The notes beneath the pieces are model-generated. The model worked only from the letters and a program-made list of their open reading frames with translations. It made no database searches and had not been told where the DNA came from. 64,000 nt of DNA, taken from Streptomyces chartreusis NRRL 3882 (GTDB lineage Bacteria > Actinomycetota > Actinomycetes > Streptomycetales > Streptomycetaceae). Position 1 is the stretch's first letter. Each line of letters starts with the position of its first letter. This document shows, piece by piece, positions 50,515-59,077 of the stretch. The DNA is taken from the NCBI RefSeq assembly GCF_900236475.1, contig NZ_LT963352.1:6204001-6268000 (forward strand). Direction: 5' to 3'. The position numbers and the translations under genes were made by a program.

Positions 50515-50855
50515 CGCCTACGCGGCGGGGGTGGGGCGGGGCCGCGCCGGGGGGTGTCCGTCCTCGGGACGGCGCGATGGGGCCCCACACCGATTGACTG
50601 GCGTTGACGCGCCAACCGCTGCGGGCGGACACCCCCCGACACGCCCCCTTCCGTGCGTACGCGGGTGCGGGTGCGTCTCGGCTCAGCTGCCGCAGGCCGC
50701 CGCGCTGCGGGCCGCCGTCCCGCTGAGCTGCGGGCAGTCGTGCCGCTTGGGGCGGCACGGGTGGGCGCAGCGGCACCCCGTTCCGCCGGGTTGCGGACCC
50801 ACCCGGCCTCAGCGGCTACGCCGAGCACCCCGCAGCGTCCGGCACCACCCCGACC
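50515..50855. repeat. Intergenic region with repeat-type hairpins
   Basis: No gene is supported in these 341 bases. A perfect 13-bp inverted repeat, cggggggtgtccg (50548-50560) and its complement (50626-50638), flanks 65 bases and could terminate both neighbours. A second hairpin, gtgccgc (50740-50746) / gcggcac (50752-50758), lies in a block (ctgcgggcagtcgtgccgc onward) that I recognise as a dispersed Streptomyces repeat. Confidence 0.5.
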
Positions 50856-51302
50856 TCACCCCAGCATCCCCCGCAACGCATCCCGCAAAGCCACCCTCTC
50901 CCCCTCGGAGAGACCGGCAAGCGGTTCCCGGGCGAACCGCAGCGACTCCCGCAGGCTCCGGGCCACCCGCCGCCCCTCACCCGTCGCCGCCGCCACCTTC
51001 ACCCTCCGATCCGCGGGATCCGGCCGCCGCTCCACCAGCCCCCGCGCCTCCAGCCGGTCCACGATCCCCGTGACGTTCGACGGCTCGCACTTCAGCCGCT
51101 GGGCAAGCCTCCGCATCGGCAGCGGCTCGAGGCACAGCAGACTCAGCAACCGCGCCTGCGCCCCGGTCAGCGCATGTTCCGCCGCCGCCTCCTCGTAGTC
51201 CTCATGGAACCGCGCCACGACCTCCCCGATGAGCTCGACGACCTCAAGGGTCAGCGGATCGGGGCGGTGGCTGTTCCGGGAGGCGGATGTGGTGGAGGCC
51301 AT
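50856..51302 (-). CDS. MarR-family regulator
   Basis: A 148-residue protein with the MarR winged helix: ALTGAQARLLSLLCLEPLPM, RRLAQRLKCEPSNVTGIVDR, LEARGLVERRPDPADRRVKV. Two cysteines lie in the DNA-binding half (LLCLE, LKCEP), but not at the N-terminal position used by OhrR, so oxidant sensing is uncertain. The divergent oxidoreductase gene and two palindromes in the shared promoter region suggest it represses itself and that gene. Confidence 0.9.
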   Translation of the reverse strand: MASTTSASRNSHRPDPLTLEVVELIGEVVARFHEDYEEAAAEHALTGAQARLLSLLCLEPLPMRRLAQRLKCEPSNVTGIVDRLEARGLVERRPDPADRRVKVAAATGEGRRVARSLRESLRFAREPLAGLSEGERVALRDALRGMLG

Positions 51303-51324
51303 GCAATCGAGGGTACCCGGTTAT

Positions 51325-51372
51325 TTGACAACCTGAAATTTTCAGGAGCATGGTTGTTTCAGGTACTGAAAC
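51325..51372 (+). promoter_or_regulatory. Oxidoreductase promoter with two MarR operator palindromes
   Basis: A -35 TTGACA (51325-51330) and a -10-like CATGGT (51349-51354, 18-bp spacer) enclose the palindrome CCTGAAA-t-TTTCAGG (51332-51346). A second one, GTTTCAG-gta-CTGAAAC (51356-51372), covers the expected start point. Both share TTTCAGG/CCTGAAA half-sites. Confidence 0.65.
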
Positions 51373-51420
51373 ATTTGCACCGAGCCGATCGAGCCAACCG
51401 AGTCAGTGGAAAGGCGCACC

Positions 51421-52443
51421 ATGACCGACACCTCCACCCTCCCCGCCGTCAGCCGCGAGTGGCACCTGGTCAGCCGCCCCGTCGGATGGCCGAAGCCCGA
51501 GGACTTCGCCTTCGTCGAGGCTGAGGTGCCGCAGCCGGGTGAGGGGCAGGTCCTCGTGCGGAACAAGTACCTCTCTGTGGACCCGTACATGCGCGGCCGT
51601 ATGAGCGACGCGAAGTCCTACGTCGCCCCCTTCGAGCTGGGCAAGGTCATGCAGGGCGGTGCCGTCGGCGAGGTCGTGGCCTCGAACGCCGAGGGGCTGT
51701 CCGTCGGGGATCACGTGCTGCACTTCTTCGGGTGGCGTGAGTACGCGGTCGTCGGCGCGAAGAACGCCGTCAAGGTGGACCCGGACGCCGCGCCGCTGTC
51801 GACGTACCTCGGCGTGCTGGGCATGACCGGCCTCACCGCCTACGCGGGCCTGCTGCGCACCGCCGCCTTCAAGGAGGGCGACACCGTCTTCGTGTCCGGT
51901 GCCGCCGGCGCCGTGGGCGGTCAGGTCGGGCAGATCGCCAAGCTGAAGGGCGCCTCCCGGGTCATCGGCTCCGCCGGGTCGGACGAGAAGGTGAAGCTCC
52001 TCGTGGAGGAGTACGGCTTCGACGCCGCCTTCAACTACAAGGACGGCCCCGTGGGCAAGCAGCTGCGCGCCGCGGCTCCCGACGGGATCGACGTGTACTT
52101 CGACAATGTCGGTGGTGATCACCTGGAGGCCGCCATCGGGTCCCTCAACGAGGGCGGGCGGATCGCCGTCTGCGGGATGATCTCCGTGTACAACAACACC
52201 GAGCCCGCCCCGGGTCCGAGGAACCTCGCCCGCCTGATCGCCACCCGCGGCCGTATCGAGGGCTTCCTGGTCGGGGACCACTACGACCTTCAGCCGCAGT
52301 TCGTGCAGGAGGTCGCCCCCTGGGTCGCCTCCGGTGAGCTGAAGTACCGGGAGACCGTCGTCGAGGGCATCGAGAACAACCTCGAGGCGTTCCTCGGTGT
52401 GCTGCGCGGCGACAACACCGGGAAGATGATCGTCAAGCTCTGA
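51421..52443 (+). CDS. NADP-dependent MDR oxidoreductase (prostaglandin/curcumin reductase type)
   Basis: A 340-residue zinc-free medium-chain reductase starting at ATG 51421 with ggaaagg upstream. LVRNKYLSVDPYMRGRM, LGVLGMTGLTAYAGLL, VFVSGAAGAVGGQVGQIAKL (nucleotide loop), FDNVGGDHLEAAIGSLNEGG and RIAVCGMISVYN are the double-bond reductase hallmarks. It likely reduces alpha,beta-unsaturated ketones or quinones. The divergent MarR gene probably controls it. Confidence 0.93.
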   Translation: MTDTSTLPAVSREWHLVSRPVGWPKPEDFAFVEAEVPQPGEGQVLVRNKYLSVDPYMRGRMSDAKSYVAPFELGKVMQGGAVGEVVASNAEGLSVGDHVLHFFGWREYAVVGAKNAVKVDPDAAPLSTYLGVLGMTGLTAYAGLLRTAAFKEGDTVFVSGAAGAVGGQVGQIAKLKGASRVIGSAGSDEKVKLLVEEYGFDAAFNYKDGPVGKQLRAAAPDGIDVYFDNVGGDHLEAAIGSLNEGGRIAVCGMISVYNNTEPAPGPRNLARLIATRGRIEGFLVGDHYDLQPQFVQEVAPWVASGELKYRETVVEGIENNLEAFLGVLRGDNTGKMIVKL

Positions 52444-52537
52444 CACCTTCTGATGGTTTCCGGCATGCGGTAAGTTCTTTCCGAATCCGCTCGGCCCGGG
52501 CGCGAGCCGCGGCGGACGACCGAAGGAACACAACCGC

Positions 52538-52957
52538 ATGCCCATCCAGCAGTCCGACGTCCTGTACACCGCCGTCGCCACCGCCGAGGGCGGGCGCGAC
52601 GGACGGGTCGCCACCGACGACGGCAAGCTCGACGTCGTCGTCAACCCGCCGAAGGAGATGGGCGGCAGTGGCGCCGGGACCAACCCGGAGCAGCTGTTCG
52701 CCGCCGGCTACAGCGCCTGTTTCCAGGGTGCTCTCGGCGTCGTCGCACGTCAGGAGGGGGCCGACCTCACCGGGGCGACCGTCACCGCGAAGGTCGGCCT
52801 CGGGAAGAACGGGGACGGTTTCGGGATCATCGTGGAGATCTCCGCCGACATTCCCAAGGTGGACCGGGGCACCGCGCGCTCGCTCATCGAGAAGGCCCAC
52901 GGCGTGTGTCCCTACTCGAAGGCGACCCGCGGGAACATCACCGTGACGCTGGTCTGA
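52538..52957 (+). CDS. ohr: Organic hydroperoxide resistance protein Ohr
   Basis: A 139-residue OsmC/Ohr-fold peroxidase starting at ATG 52538 behind aagga. The reactive cysteine C61 (AAGYSACFQGAL) and the resolving cysteine C124 (AHGVCPYSKATRGN) are both present, as is GAGTNPEQLFAAGYSAC. It opens with QQSDVLYTAVATAEGGRDGR. It reduces organic hydroperoxides with dihydrolipoamide-type donors in the family. The nearest MarR is not OhrR-like, so its regulator may be elsewhere. Confidence 0.94.
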   Translation: MPIQQSDVLYTAVATAEGGRDGRVATDDGKLDVVVNPPKEMGGSGAGTNPEQLFAAGYSACFQGALGVVARQEGADLTGATVTAKVGLGKNGDGFGIIVEISADIPKVDRGTARSLIEKAHGVCPYSKATRGNITVTLV

Positions 52958-52975
52958 CCGCCGTCGTTGCGTACG

Positions 52976-53012
52976 CGGAGGCCGCACCCTTGGACGTGGG
53001 GTGCGGCCTCCG
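52976..53012. terminator. Bidirectional terminator after ohr
   Basis: cggaggccgcaccc (52976-52989) is the exact complement of gggtgcggcctccg (52999-53012), with a nine-base loop, between the convergent ohr and serine hydrolase genes. Confidence 0.8.
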
Positions 53013-53024
53013 TCCGTGCCCGGC

Positions 53025-54170
53025 TCAGAGGGCGAGGGCCGCCCTGTGGATCGCCCGCGCCAGACGGTCGTTCTCCGGGGCCGCGCCGCCCGGGAAGGCG
53101 AAACGGCGGCGCGTGTAGCCGTACGCGAGTCCGCTCCACGGGTCCGCGAAGGCCTGCGAGCCGTTCGCGCCGCTGTGCCCGATCGTCCCGGCGCCGAGGA
53201 ACGGGTGCCACGCGTCGGCCGTGGTCTGGAAGCCGAGGCCGAACGACTTGTGGGCACGTGCCACCAGGTCGTAACCGACCGAGTGGAACTGGCCGAACTC
53301 CGCCACGGTGTCCGGCTTCAGCAGCGGCGCCCGCTGGCCCACCTCGCTGATCGCCGCCGCGTACATCCCGGCCAGCCCCCGCGCGGACGCCACCGCGCCC
53401 ACCGACGCCGGGCCCTTGGCGCGGACCAGCGGCATGTTGGGCAGCGAGGCGAGGTCGGTGGGTTCCGCGGCGTGGCGGTTGAAGGCGATCGAGGTGAGCG
53501 TGTGCGGACCCGTCGGCGTGGCGTCGAGGAGGGCCTGCTGGTCCGGGGTCGGGGCCATCGGCTGGGTGGTGCGGAAACGGGGCTCGTGGGGCGCGGGCAG
53601 GCCGAGGTGGAAGTCCAGGGCGTAGGGGGTCCTGATCCGCTCCTGGTAGACCTCCTGGAGCGTGCGGCCCGTGGCCCGGCGTACCACCTCGCCCACCAGG
53701 GCCCCGCTGACCAGCGCGTGACAGCCGAACGCCGTGCCGGGGCGCCAGAACGGCCGCTGGTCGGCGAGGCGTTCGGCGAGCTGGCGGTCGTCGGCCAGCT
53801 CCGCGAGGGTGAAGCCGGTGTCCGTGCCGACCACGCCCGCCCGGTGCGCGAGCAGGTCGCGCAGGGTCAGGGCGCCCTTGCCCTCGGCCGCGAACTCCGG
53901 CCAGTAGTACGTCACCTTGCGGTCCAGTTCGAGCGTGCCGTCCTGGACGAGGAGCGCGACGACCAGGTAGGCGGCGCCCTTGGTGGACGAGAACACGCCG
54001 TAGAGGGCGTCCGCGTCGGTCCCCGCCCACAGGTCGACGACCTTGCGGCCGTGGACGTAGGCGCACAGCTGGCCCTCGTAGTCGGGGCGCTCCCCGGCCA
54101 CGAACGCGGCGAACTCCTCGCGCACCCCCTGGAAGCCGTCGGCCACCGTGCCGTGGATCTCCTGCGTCAT
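53025..54170 (-). CDS. Serine hydrolase, beta-lactamase/EstB-like
   Basis: A 381-residue protein without a signal peptide. The nucleophile motif SxxK is S61-STK64 (GVFSSTKGAAYL), supported by LTLRDLLAHRAGV and the third motif IGHSGANG. In this class VIII/EstB-type group the second motif is usually a Tyr (PGTxxGYHA); here the segment reads RPGTAFGCHALVSG, with Cys150 at that place, a single base from Tyr. This may reduce or change activity. It is coupled by a 4-base overlap to the carboxypeptidase gene upstream. Confidence 0.87.
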   Translation of the reverse strand: MTQEIHGTVADGFQGVREEFAAFVAGERPDYEGQLCAYVHGRKVVDLWAGTDADALYGVFSSTKGAAYLVVALLVQDGTLELDRKVTYYWPEFAAEGKGALTLRDLLAHRAGVVGTDTGFTLAELADDRQLAERLADQRPFWRPGTAFGCHALVSGALVGEVVRRATGRTLQEVYQERIRTPYALDFHLGLPAPHEPRFRTTQPMAPTPDQQALLDATPTGPHTLTSIAFNRHAAEPTDLASLPNMPLVRAKGPASVGAVASARGLAGMYAAAISEVGQRAPLLKPDTVAEFGQFHSVGYDLVARAHKSFGLGFQTTADAWHPFLGAGTIGHSGANGSQAFADPWSGLAYGYTRRRFAFPGGAAPENDRLARAIHRAALAL

Positions 54171-56746
54171 CCGCTCTCCTCACCTGAACCGCTGTGTGCC
54201 ACTGTGAACAAGGCCCTCGCCACCTGTGGGAATTGTCCCTTGGGATGATCTCGGAAGAGTGGTTCGGTGCCGAACAGGACCGTCCGGCCGCCGCTGACCA
54301 CCGAGGCCTGTCCCGCTGCCGCCGCGGGACCGCCGGTGCCGTCCTGCAGCGGGCGCCAGTGCCCGGAGACGAGCGGATTCCCGGTCGCGTACGACTGCTC
54401 CACCCGCACGCCCGGGCCCAGGCCGGTGAACCACAGGGGGGCGTAGACGAAGGCGTGCGCGGGAGCGTCGAGCGTGACGCGGCCCGTGTTCGCCGTTCGT
54501 ACGACCCCGTTGGCGTCGGTGTCGCCCTCGACCGGTGTGACGGCCAGCCGGCCCGCCGCCGCGTTCAGGGCCGCTCCCGTCGCTCCCCGGCCGACCAGGC
54601 CGTGGTCGTCGAGGAAGGCGTCCAGGGCCCTGCGGGCGGAGGCGGTCAGGGCGGCGTGGTCCAGGCCGGCGGACACGAACAGCACGTCCGAGCCGGACCA
54701 GTCGAAGCCCCCGTTCAGGACGGCCGTCGAGACCGGCGTGACGTCGAAGTCCATCTCCCGCAGGGCGAACAGCTCACCGGGCGTGACGGCGGCGGCGACC
54801 CGGAGGCGGTGCAGGGGCGTGCCACCGGTGAGCCGCGTGGCCGTGAAGGAGACGTCGTGCGTACGGGCTGCCGCGACCGCCTCGCGGCGGGCCGACGCCG
54901 GGACGATCGCGCTGCCGTCCGGCCCCTGGCGCACCTCAACGCCTTGCCGGAGGAGGGAGTTGAGGGCCGCGATCTCGCGCGGGTCGGTCAGGCGCAGGCG
55001 GAGGTTGCCGCCGGCCGCCGTGCGGGCGACGGGGGCCGCCTCGGTGACCGGGCGCAGGGGCGCGCCCCGCAGGCTGCCCGACGGCACCCGTTCGACCGTG
55101 GCGCCCCACAGGCGGCCCAGGCTCCAGCCCGAGATGTCGTACATCACCGACACCCTGCCGCTGATGTCCCGCCCGTCGGCCAGCAGCACGTTCGCCATGC
55201 CGCGCTTGGGCTGGTGCAGGTCGACGACGTACGAGCCCTCGGGGTACGTCCGTCCGGCGAGCCGGAAGGGGCGGTCGGCGCGGGTGACGCGGACGTCGTT
55301 GGCGAGGAGGTGGTCGACGAGGCGGGCCGCTGCCGGGGCCGAGCGCTGGGTGCGGGAGTCGCCGGACGGGATGACGTAGGCGCGCGGGAACGTGGTCGTG
55401 TAGACGTCCTCCGGGCCGATGCCGGGGACGCCGGGGACCGTCCGCGGTGACACCGGCACCTGCGGGGCGCCGGCCGCGCCGCGGCGGAAGACCTCGATCT
55501 GGTCGGCGACGAGTGAGGTGCGGTGCTCCCGGACGTGGCCCAGGGTCGCGCGGATCGCCGCGCCCGCCACGGCCGTGTTGACCGCCGAGCGGCGGCGCAG
55601 CTCCGGGACGGGCAGTTCGTCGTACTCCTCGTTGTTCACCGCCAGCGGGATCTCCACCGTGTGCGCGGCGACCGTGCCGTGGAAGGCCGCGTACTGCGGG
55701 GTGAAGACCGGCGGCCAGTCGTCCCAGCCCTCCTCCTGGTCGCGGAACGGGATCTGGGCCGGTTCCACGCCGTCCTTCGCGGGCGTGTAGCCGAGGGCGT
55801 TGACCGCGGACTCCATGCCGAGGGCATTGGCGTAGGTGTTCTTCAGGAAGAGGTCGTACTCGTAATTCTCGCCGTGCGGGGGCGTGGTGGGTTCGATGAG
55901 GGTGCCGTTGACGTAGCCGTGCAGGTCCAGCAGGACGGCCGGCTGCTTGTCCAGCTCGATCTGCCGCATCGCGCGGGTCTCGGGCTGGGAGGCGGTGACG
56001 AAGTCGCGGTTCAGGTCGAAGCCGTTCGCGTTGGCGCGGGTGCCGGCGATACGGCCGTCCGGGTTGGCCGTGATGTTGAAGTACAGGCGGCTGTGCGCCA
56101 GGAGGTCGCGCGTCTCGGCGTCCTTCGCCGTCGCGAGCTGCTCGACGATCTTCAGGGAGGCGTCGGTGCCCTCCCACTCGTTGCCGTGGATGTTGCTGTT
56201 GACGAAGACGGGGGTCTTGTAACCGTGCTTGATCTCGCGGGACTTCGCGGCCGCCGCGGGCGCGTTCTCGATCAGCTCGCGCATGCGCTCCTGTGCGAGG
56301 GCCTGGCGGGTGGTCTCCGGGGCGGTGACGGTGACGAGGTAGAGGCGGTGGCCGCCGGCCGAGCGGCCGGTCACCTCCACGCTCACCCGGTCGCCGAGGC
56401 GTTGCAGGGCGTTCAGCTTCGGGGCGATCGCGTGGTACGGAGTGAGGCCCAGCTTCAGGGACTTGTCGCCGGGGTTCTCCGGGTCGGGGGAGAGGACCTG
56501 GCGGCGGGGGTAGCCGCGGACGGGCGTCGCGGTGGACGTGCCGCTAGGGGTGTCCGCGGTCAGTGCGCGCCGGGCCGCGCTCGCGGGAGCCTGTGCCGCG
56601 TGGTCGTCCACGGCGGCGCCCTCGCGGGTGACGGGCTTCGGGTCCGCGCCGGCGGCGTCGGGGCCGAGCAGGAGTGAACCCGCCGTGGCGAGGGTGAGGG
56701 TGACGATCAGTACAGGTCTCGCAGGAACGGTTCTCGTGGTGCGCAC
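54167..56746 (-). CDS. Secreted M14 zinc carboxypeptidase
   Basis: An 859-residue protein with a signal peptide (VLIVTLTLATAGSLLLGPDA, cleavage near AGADP). The M14 domain has the zinc motif HxxE in NSNIHGNEWEGTD (H187, E190), the third ligand H276 in LLDLHGYVN, TANPDGRIAGTRANANGFDL and the catalytic E365 in HTVEIPLAVNN. The remaining 450 residues form beta-rich domains of unknown role (SYVVDLHQPKRGMANVLLAD, GVRVEQSYATGNPLVSGHW). It should remove C-terminal residues from peptides outside the cell. Confidence 0.9.
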   Translation of the reverse strand: MRTTRTVPARPVLIVTLTLATAGSLLLGPDAAGADPKPVTREGAAVDDHAAQAPASAARRALTADTPSGTSTATPVRGYPRRQVLSPDPENPGDKSLKLGLTPYHAIAPKLNALQRLGDRVSVEVTGRSAGGHRLYLVTVTAPETTRQALAQERMRELIENAPAAAAKSREIKHGYKTPVFVNSNIHGNEWEGTDASLKIVEQLATAKDAETRDLLAHSRLYFNITANPDGRIAGTRANANGFDLNRDFVTASQPETRAMRQIELDKQPAVLLDLHGYVNGTLIEPTTPPHGENYEYDLFLKNTYANALGMESAVNALGYTPAKDGVEPAQIPFRDQEEGWDDWPPVFTPQYAAFHGTVAAHTVEIPLAVNNEEYDELPVPELRRRSAVNTAVAGAAIRATLGHVREHRTSLVADQIEVFRRGAAGAPQVPVSPRTVPGVPGIGPEDVYTTTFPRAYVIPSGDSRTQRSAPAAARLVDHLLANDVRVTRADRPFRLAGRTYPEGSYVVDLHQPKRGMANVLLADGRDISGRVSVMYDISGWSLGRLWGATVERVPSGSLRGAPLRPVTEAAPVARTAAGGNLRLRLTDPREIAALNSLLRQGVEVRQGPDGSAIVPASARREAVAAARTHDVSFTATRLTGGTPLHRLRVAAAVTPGELFALREMDFDVTPVSTAVLNGGFDWSGSDVLFVSAGLDHAALTASARRALDAFLDDHGLVGRGATGAALNAAAGRLAVTPVEGDTDANGVVRTANTGRVTLDAPAHAFVYAPLWFTGLGPGVRVEQSYATGNPLVSGHWRPLQDGTGGPAAAAGQASVVSGGRTVLFGTEPLFRDHPKGQFPQVARALFTVAHSGSGEESG

Positions 56747-56923
56747 GCGTACCTCCTGAGGGGCTTCCTGAGATCGGTACGGCGAGGTGTACCGGTTCGA
56801 CTCAACGGCAACAAGGCCGCCTTGGTGTCACCGATGACCCGGATGGCCCCTCCCGGGCGGCTGTGACACCGGTGTGACCGGAGCGCGTCAAGGGCGCGAC
56901 ACCAGCACCGATAGGGTTTTCCC

Positions 56924-57751
56924 ATGCGCGATCTCGGGGTGGGTTTCCGGTACCTGCTGAAGGGCCAGCGATGGGTGGCCCGGCACGGCAGGAGTTACGG
57001 TTTCGGGCTGCTCCCGGGCCTGATCACCCTCGTGCTGTACGCGGCGGCGCTCGTCGCGCTGGCGCTGTGGGGCGAGGACGCCGTCGCCTGGGCGACCCCG
57101 TTCGCCGACGACTGGTCGAGCCCGTGGCTCGGGCTCTTCCGCGGCTTCCTGACCGCCGTGCTGTTCGCCCTCGCCCTGCTCCTCGCCGTGGTGACGTTCA
57201 CCGCGGCGACGCTGCTGATCGGGCAGCCCTTCTACGAGACCCTCTCCGAGAAGGTCGACCGGGACGTGTCCCCGGACGGCCACGCCCCCGAGTCGGGCCT
57301 GCCGCTGTGGCGGGAGTTGTGGATCTCCGCCCGGGACAGCCTCCGGATCGTCGTACGGGCCGCCCTGTGGGGCGTGTTGCTGTTCGCGTGCGGTTTCATC
57401 CCCGTCGTCGGCCAGACGGCCGTACCGGTGATCGGGTGCATCGTCACCGGTTTCTTCCTCACCGAGGAACTGACGGCCGTCGCCCTCCAGCGCCGTGGCG
57501 TCGAACTGCGCACCCGCCTCGGCCTGCTCCGCTCCCGCAAGACCCTCGTCTGGGGCTTCGGCACGCCGCTGGCCGTGGCCTTCCTGGTCCCGTTCGTCGC
57601 GGTGTTCCTGATGCCGGGCGCGGTCGCCGGCGGCACCCTCATGGCGCGGGAACTGCTGGGCGAGGAGATCCAGGAGGACGGCGCGGAGGGCGACGGAGCC
57701 GTCACGACTCCTCCGCGGCCACCCTCAGGATCGTCCTCACCTGCGCGATGA
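56924..57751 (+). CDS. EI24 domain membrane protein (CysZ-like)
   Basis: A 275-residue protein with about five to six hydrophobic segments: GLLPGLITLVLYAAALVALA, GFLTAVLFALALLLAVVTFT, VRAALWGVLLFACGFIPVVG, PLAVAFLVPFVAVFLMPGAV. RYLLKGQRWVARHGRSYGFG at the start and QPFYETLSEKVDRDV in the cytoplasmic loop are EI24/CysZ signatures. Related CysZ transports sulfate, but substrate here is unknown. Its 3' end overlaps the convergent peptidase gene by 50 bases. Confidence 0.87.
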   Translation: MRDLGVGFRYLLKGQRWVARHGRSYGFGLLPGLITLVLYAAALVALALWGEDAVAWATPFADDWSSPWLGLFRGFLTAVLFALALLLAVVTFTAATLLIGQPFYETLSEKVDRDVSPDGHAPESGLPLWRELWISARDSLRIVVRAALWGVLLFACGFIPVVGQTAVPVIGCIVTGFFLTEELTAVALQRRGVELRTRLGLLRSRKTLVWGFGTPLAVAFLVPFVAVFLMPGAVAGGTLMARELLGEEIQEDGAEGDGAVTTPPRPPSGSSSPAR

Positions 57752-58937
57752 TGTCCAGCCGGTTCCGCACGAACTCCGGGTCGGTGACCTCGGTGGTGTT
57801 ACCGGCGCCGAACTGGAGCACGGGCGTGTGCACATGCCCGCCCGGCAGGACGTCGTGCAGCCCCAGTCGGTCCCGCAGCAGCGTGGCCCGGTAGGCGATC
57901 TCGTTGGAGAGGTAGTCACCACCGCCGCCCGCGCGAGCGGTCGAGCCGGGGGTCGGCCCGTCCGGGCGGACGACGGGCTCCGTGCCGCCCGCCGGGATCT
58001 CCGTGACGCCGGTGTTGTCGTACACCGGGAAACGGCCGGTGTCCGCGGCGACGATCGCCCGGTACGGCAGCGTGGTCGTCGTCCACTGCGGCTGGGAGGC
58101 GGGGTCGCTGACGGGTACGGTCTCGGTGCGGCCGATGTTCTCGTTGTCCCCGAAGCCGCCGCGCCAGGCCCCGTTGGTCCGCTCGATGTCGAACCGGCCC
58201 ACGCGGCCCTGGCTCACGGTCGTGAACAGGTCGACCTTCGGCAGGTACGGCCGCAGCGTCCGCTCCACCGTCCCTTCCGTGAAGTCCTGCCAGCGCACCG
58301 GGAACACGACCGTCTCGATCCGGGCCGGGCCGTCCGCCGTCTCGATCACGGTGCCGTCGAGGGCGAGCGCGGTGGCGCCGGACGGGTTGGAGATACGGAT
58401 GTCCCGGTCCAGGGTGAACGGATCGAAGCCGGTGAGCAGGATGCGCTTCAGGCCCTTGCCGTGTGGGTAGCCGATGACCGTCTGGCCGCGCGAGGTGCGC
58501 TCCAGCTCGTCCAGCAGCGCGGCCCGCTGCCCGTCCGTCAGATCGAACTGCGGCTCCCAGGTGCGCACTTCGCGCGTCATGCCGAGCCGCGCCCAGTACA
58601 GCGGCCGGTCGTCGTCCCGGCTGAGGTCTCCGCCGACGGGGCCGCGCCCCTGCGCCCGGTCGACGGCCCGCCGCCACAACTGCGAGCCCTCGCGGGCCAC
58701 CGCCCGGCGGGCCTCCCCGTAGGAGCGGGCCGCATCGAGCGCCCGGGCCAACCTCGGTGCGAGGGTGTCGAATCCGGAGCGCCGCAGGATCTCCTGCGGG
58801 ACGGCCCTGTCGAGCCGCCGTTCCTCGACGGTGGGGGAGGGGGCCGCCGCCTCGGCGGCGCTCGCGGCCGTCGGGGTGCTGAAGCCGGTCAGCAGGGCCA
58901 GACCGAGGACGCCTATCCGGATACGCAGGGAATTCAA
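57702..58937 (-). CDS. Secreted pyroglutamyl-peptidase-like protein (C15 fold)
   Basis: About 411 residues. The signal peptide NSLRIRIGVLGLALLTGFST needs a start at TTG 58935-58937 (ggaagg lies 11 bases upstream). A helical region (AVPQEILRRSGFDTLAPRL) precedes the C15-like fold: ILLTGFDPFTLDRDIRISNP SGATALALDG, VFPVRWQDF, VDLFTTVSQGRVGRFDIERT, YLSNEIAYRATLLRDRLGLH and GHVHTPVLQ. The usual catalytic Cys position lies in DYLSNEIAYR, where Ser takes its place, and the His is in GHVHTP. Activity is therefore doubtful. Confidence 0.75.
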   Translation of the reverse strand: MNSLRIRIGVLGLALLTGFSTPTAASAAEAAAPSPTVEERRLDRAVPQEILRRSGFDTLAPRLARALDAARSYGEARRAVAREGSQLWRRAVDRAQGRGPVGGDLSRDDDRPLYWARLGMTREVRTWEPQFDLTDGQRAALLDELERTSRGQTVIGYPHGKGLKRILLTGFDPFTLDRDIRISNPSGATALALDGTVIETADGPARIETVVFPVRWQDFTEGTVERTLRPYLPKVDLFTTVSQGRVGRFDIERTNGAWRGGFGDNENIGRTETVPVSDPASQPQWTTTTLPYRAIVAADTGRFPVYDNTGVTEIPAGGTEPVVRPDGPTPGSTARAGGGGDYLSNEIAYRATLLRDRLGLHDVLPGGHVHTPVLQFGAGNTTEVTDPEFVRNRLDIIAQVRTILRVAAEES

Positions 58938-59077
58938 GGCAGTTCGGGCCTTCCGTCGCAGTGGGGTGCGCTGAGTGGTGCCGGACGGCCGCAGTATCGC
59001 GTGACGGAAGTGGCCCACGCCATGGGCGGGCTCAGGTGCGTCACACCGAGCCCGGCGGCCCTCACCGGGCGGGGGCC

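Noticed and set aside
50521..50860. CRISPR-like or mobile element in the hairpin-rich gap
   Set aside because: There are inverted repeats but no regularly spaced direct repeats, no transposase and no target duplication.
52538..52957. MarR gene at 50856 as OhrR for ohr
   Set aside because: It lacks the N-terminal reactive cysteine of OhrR and is separated from ohr by the oxidoreductase gene, whose promoter holds its palindromes.
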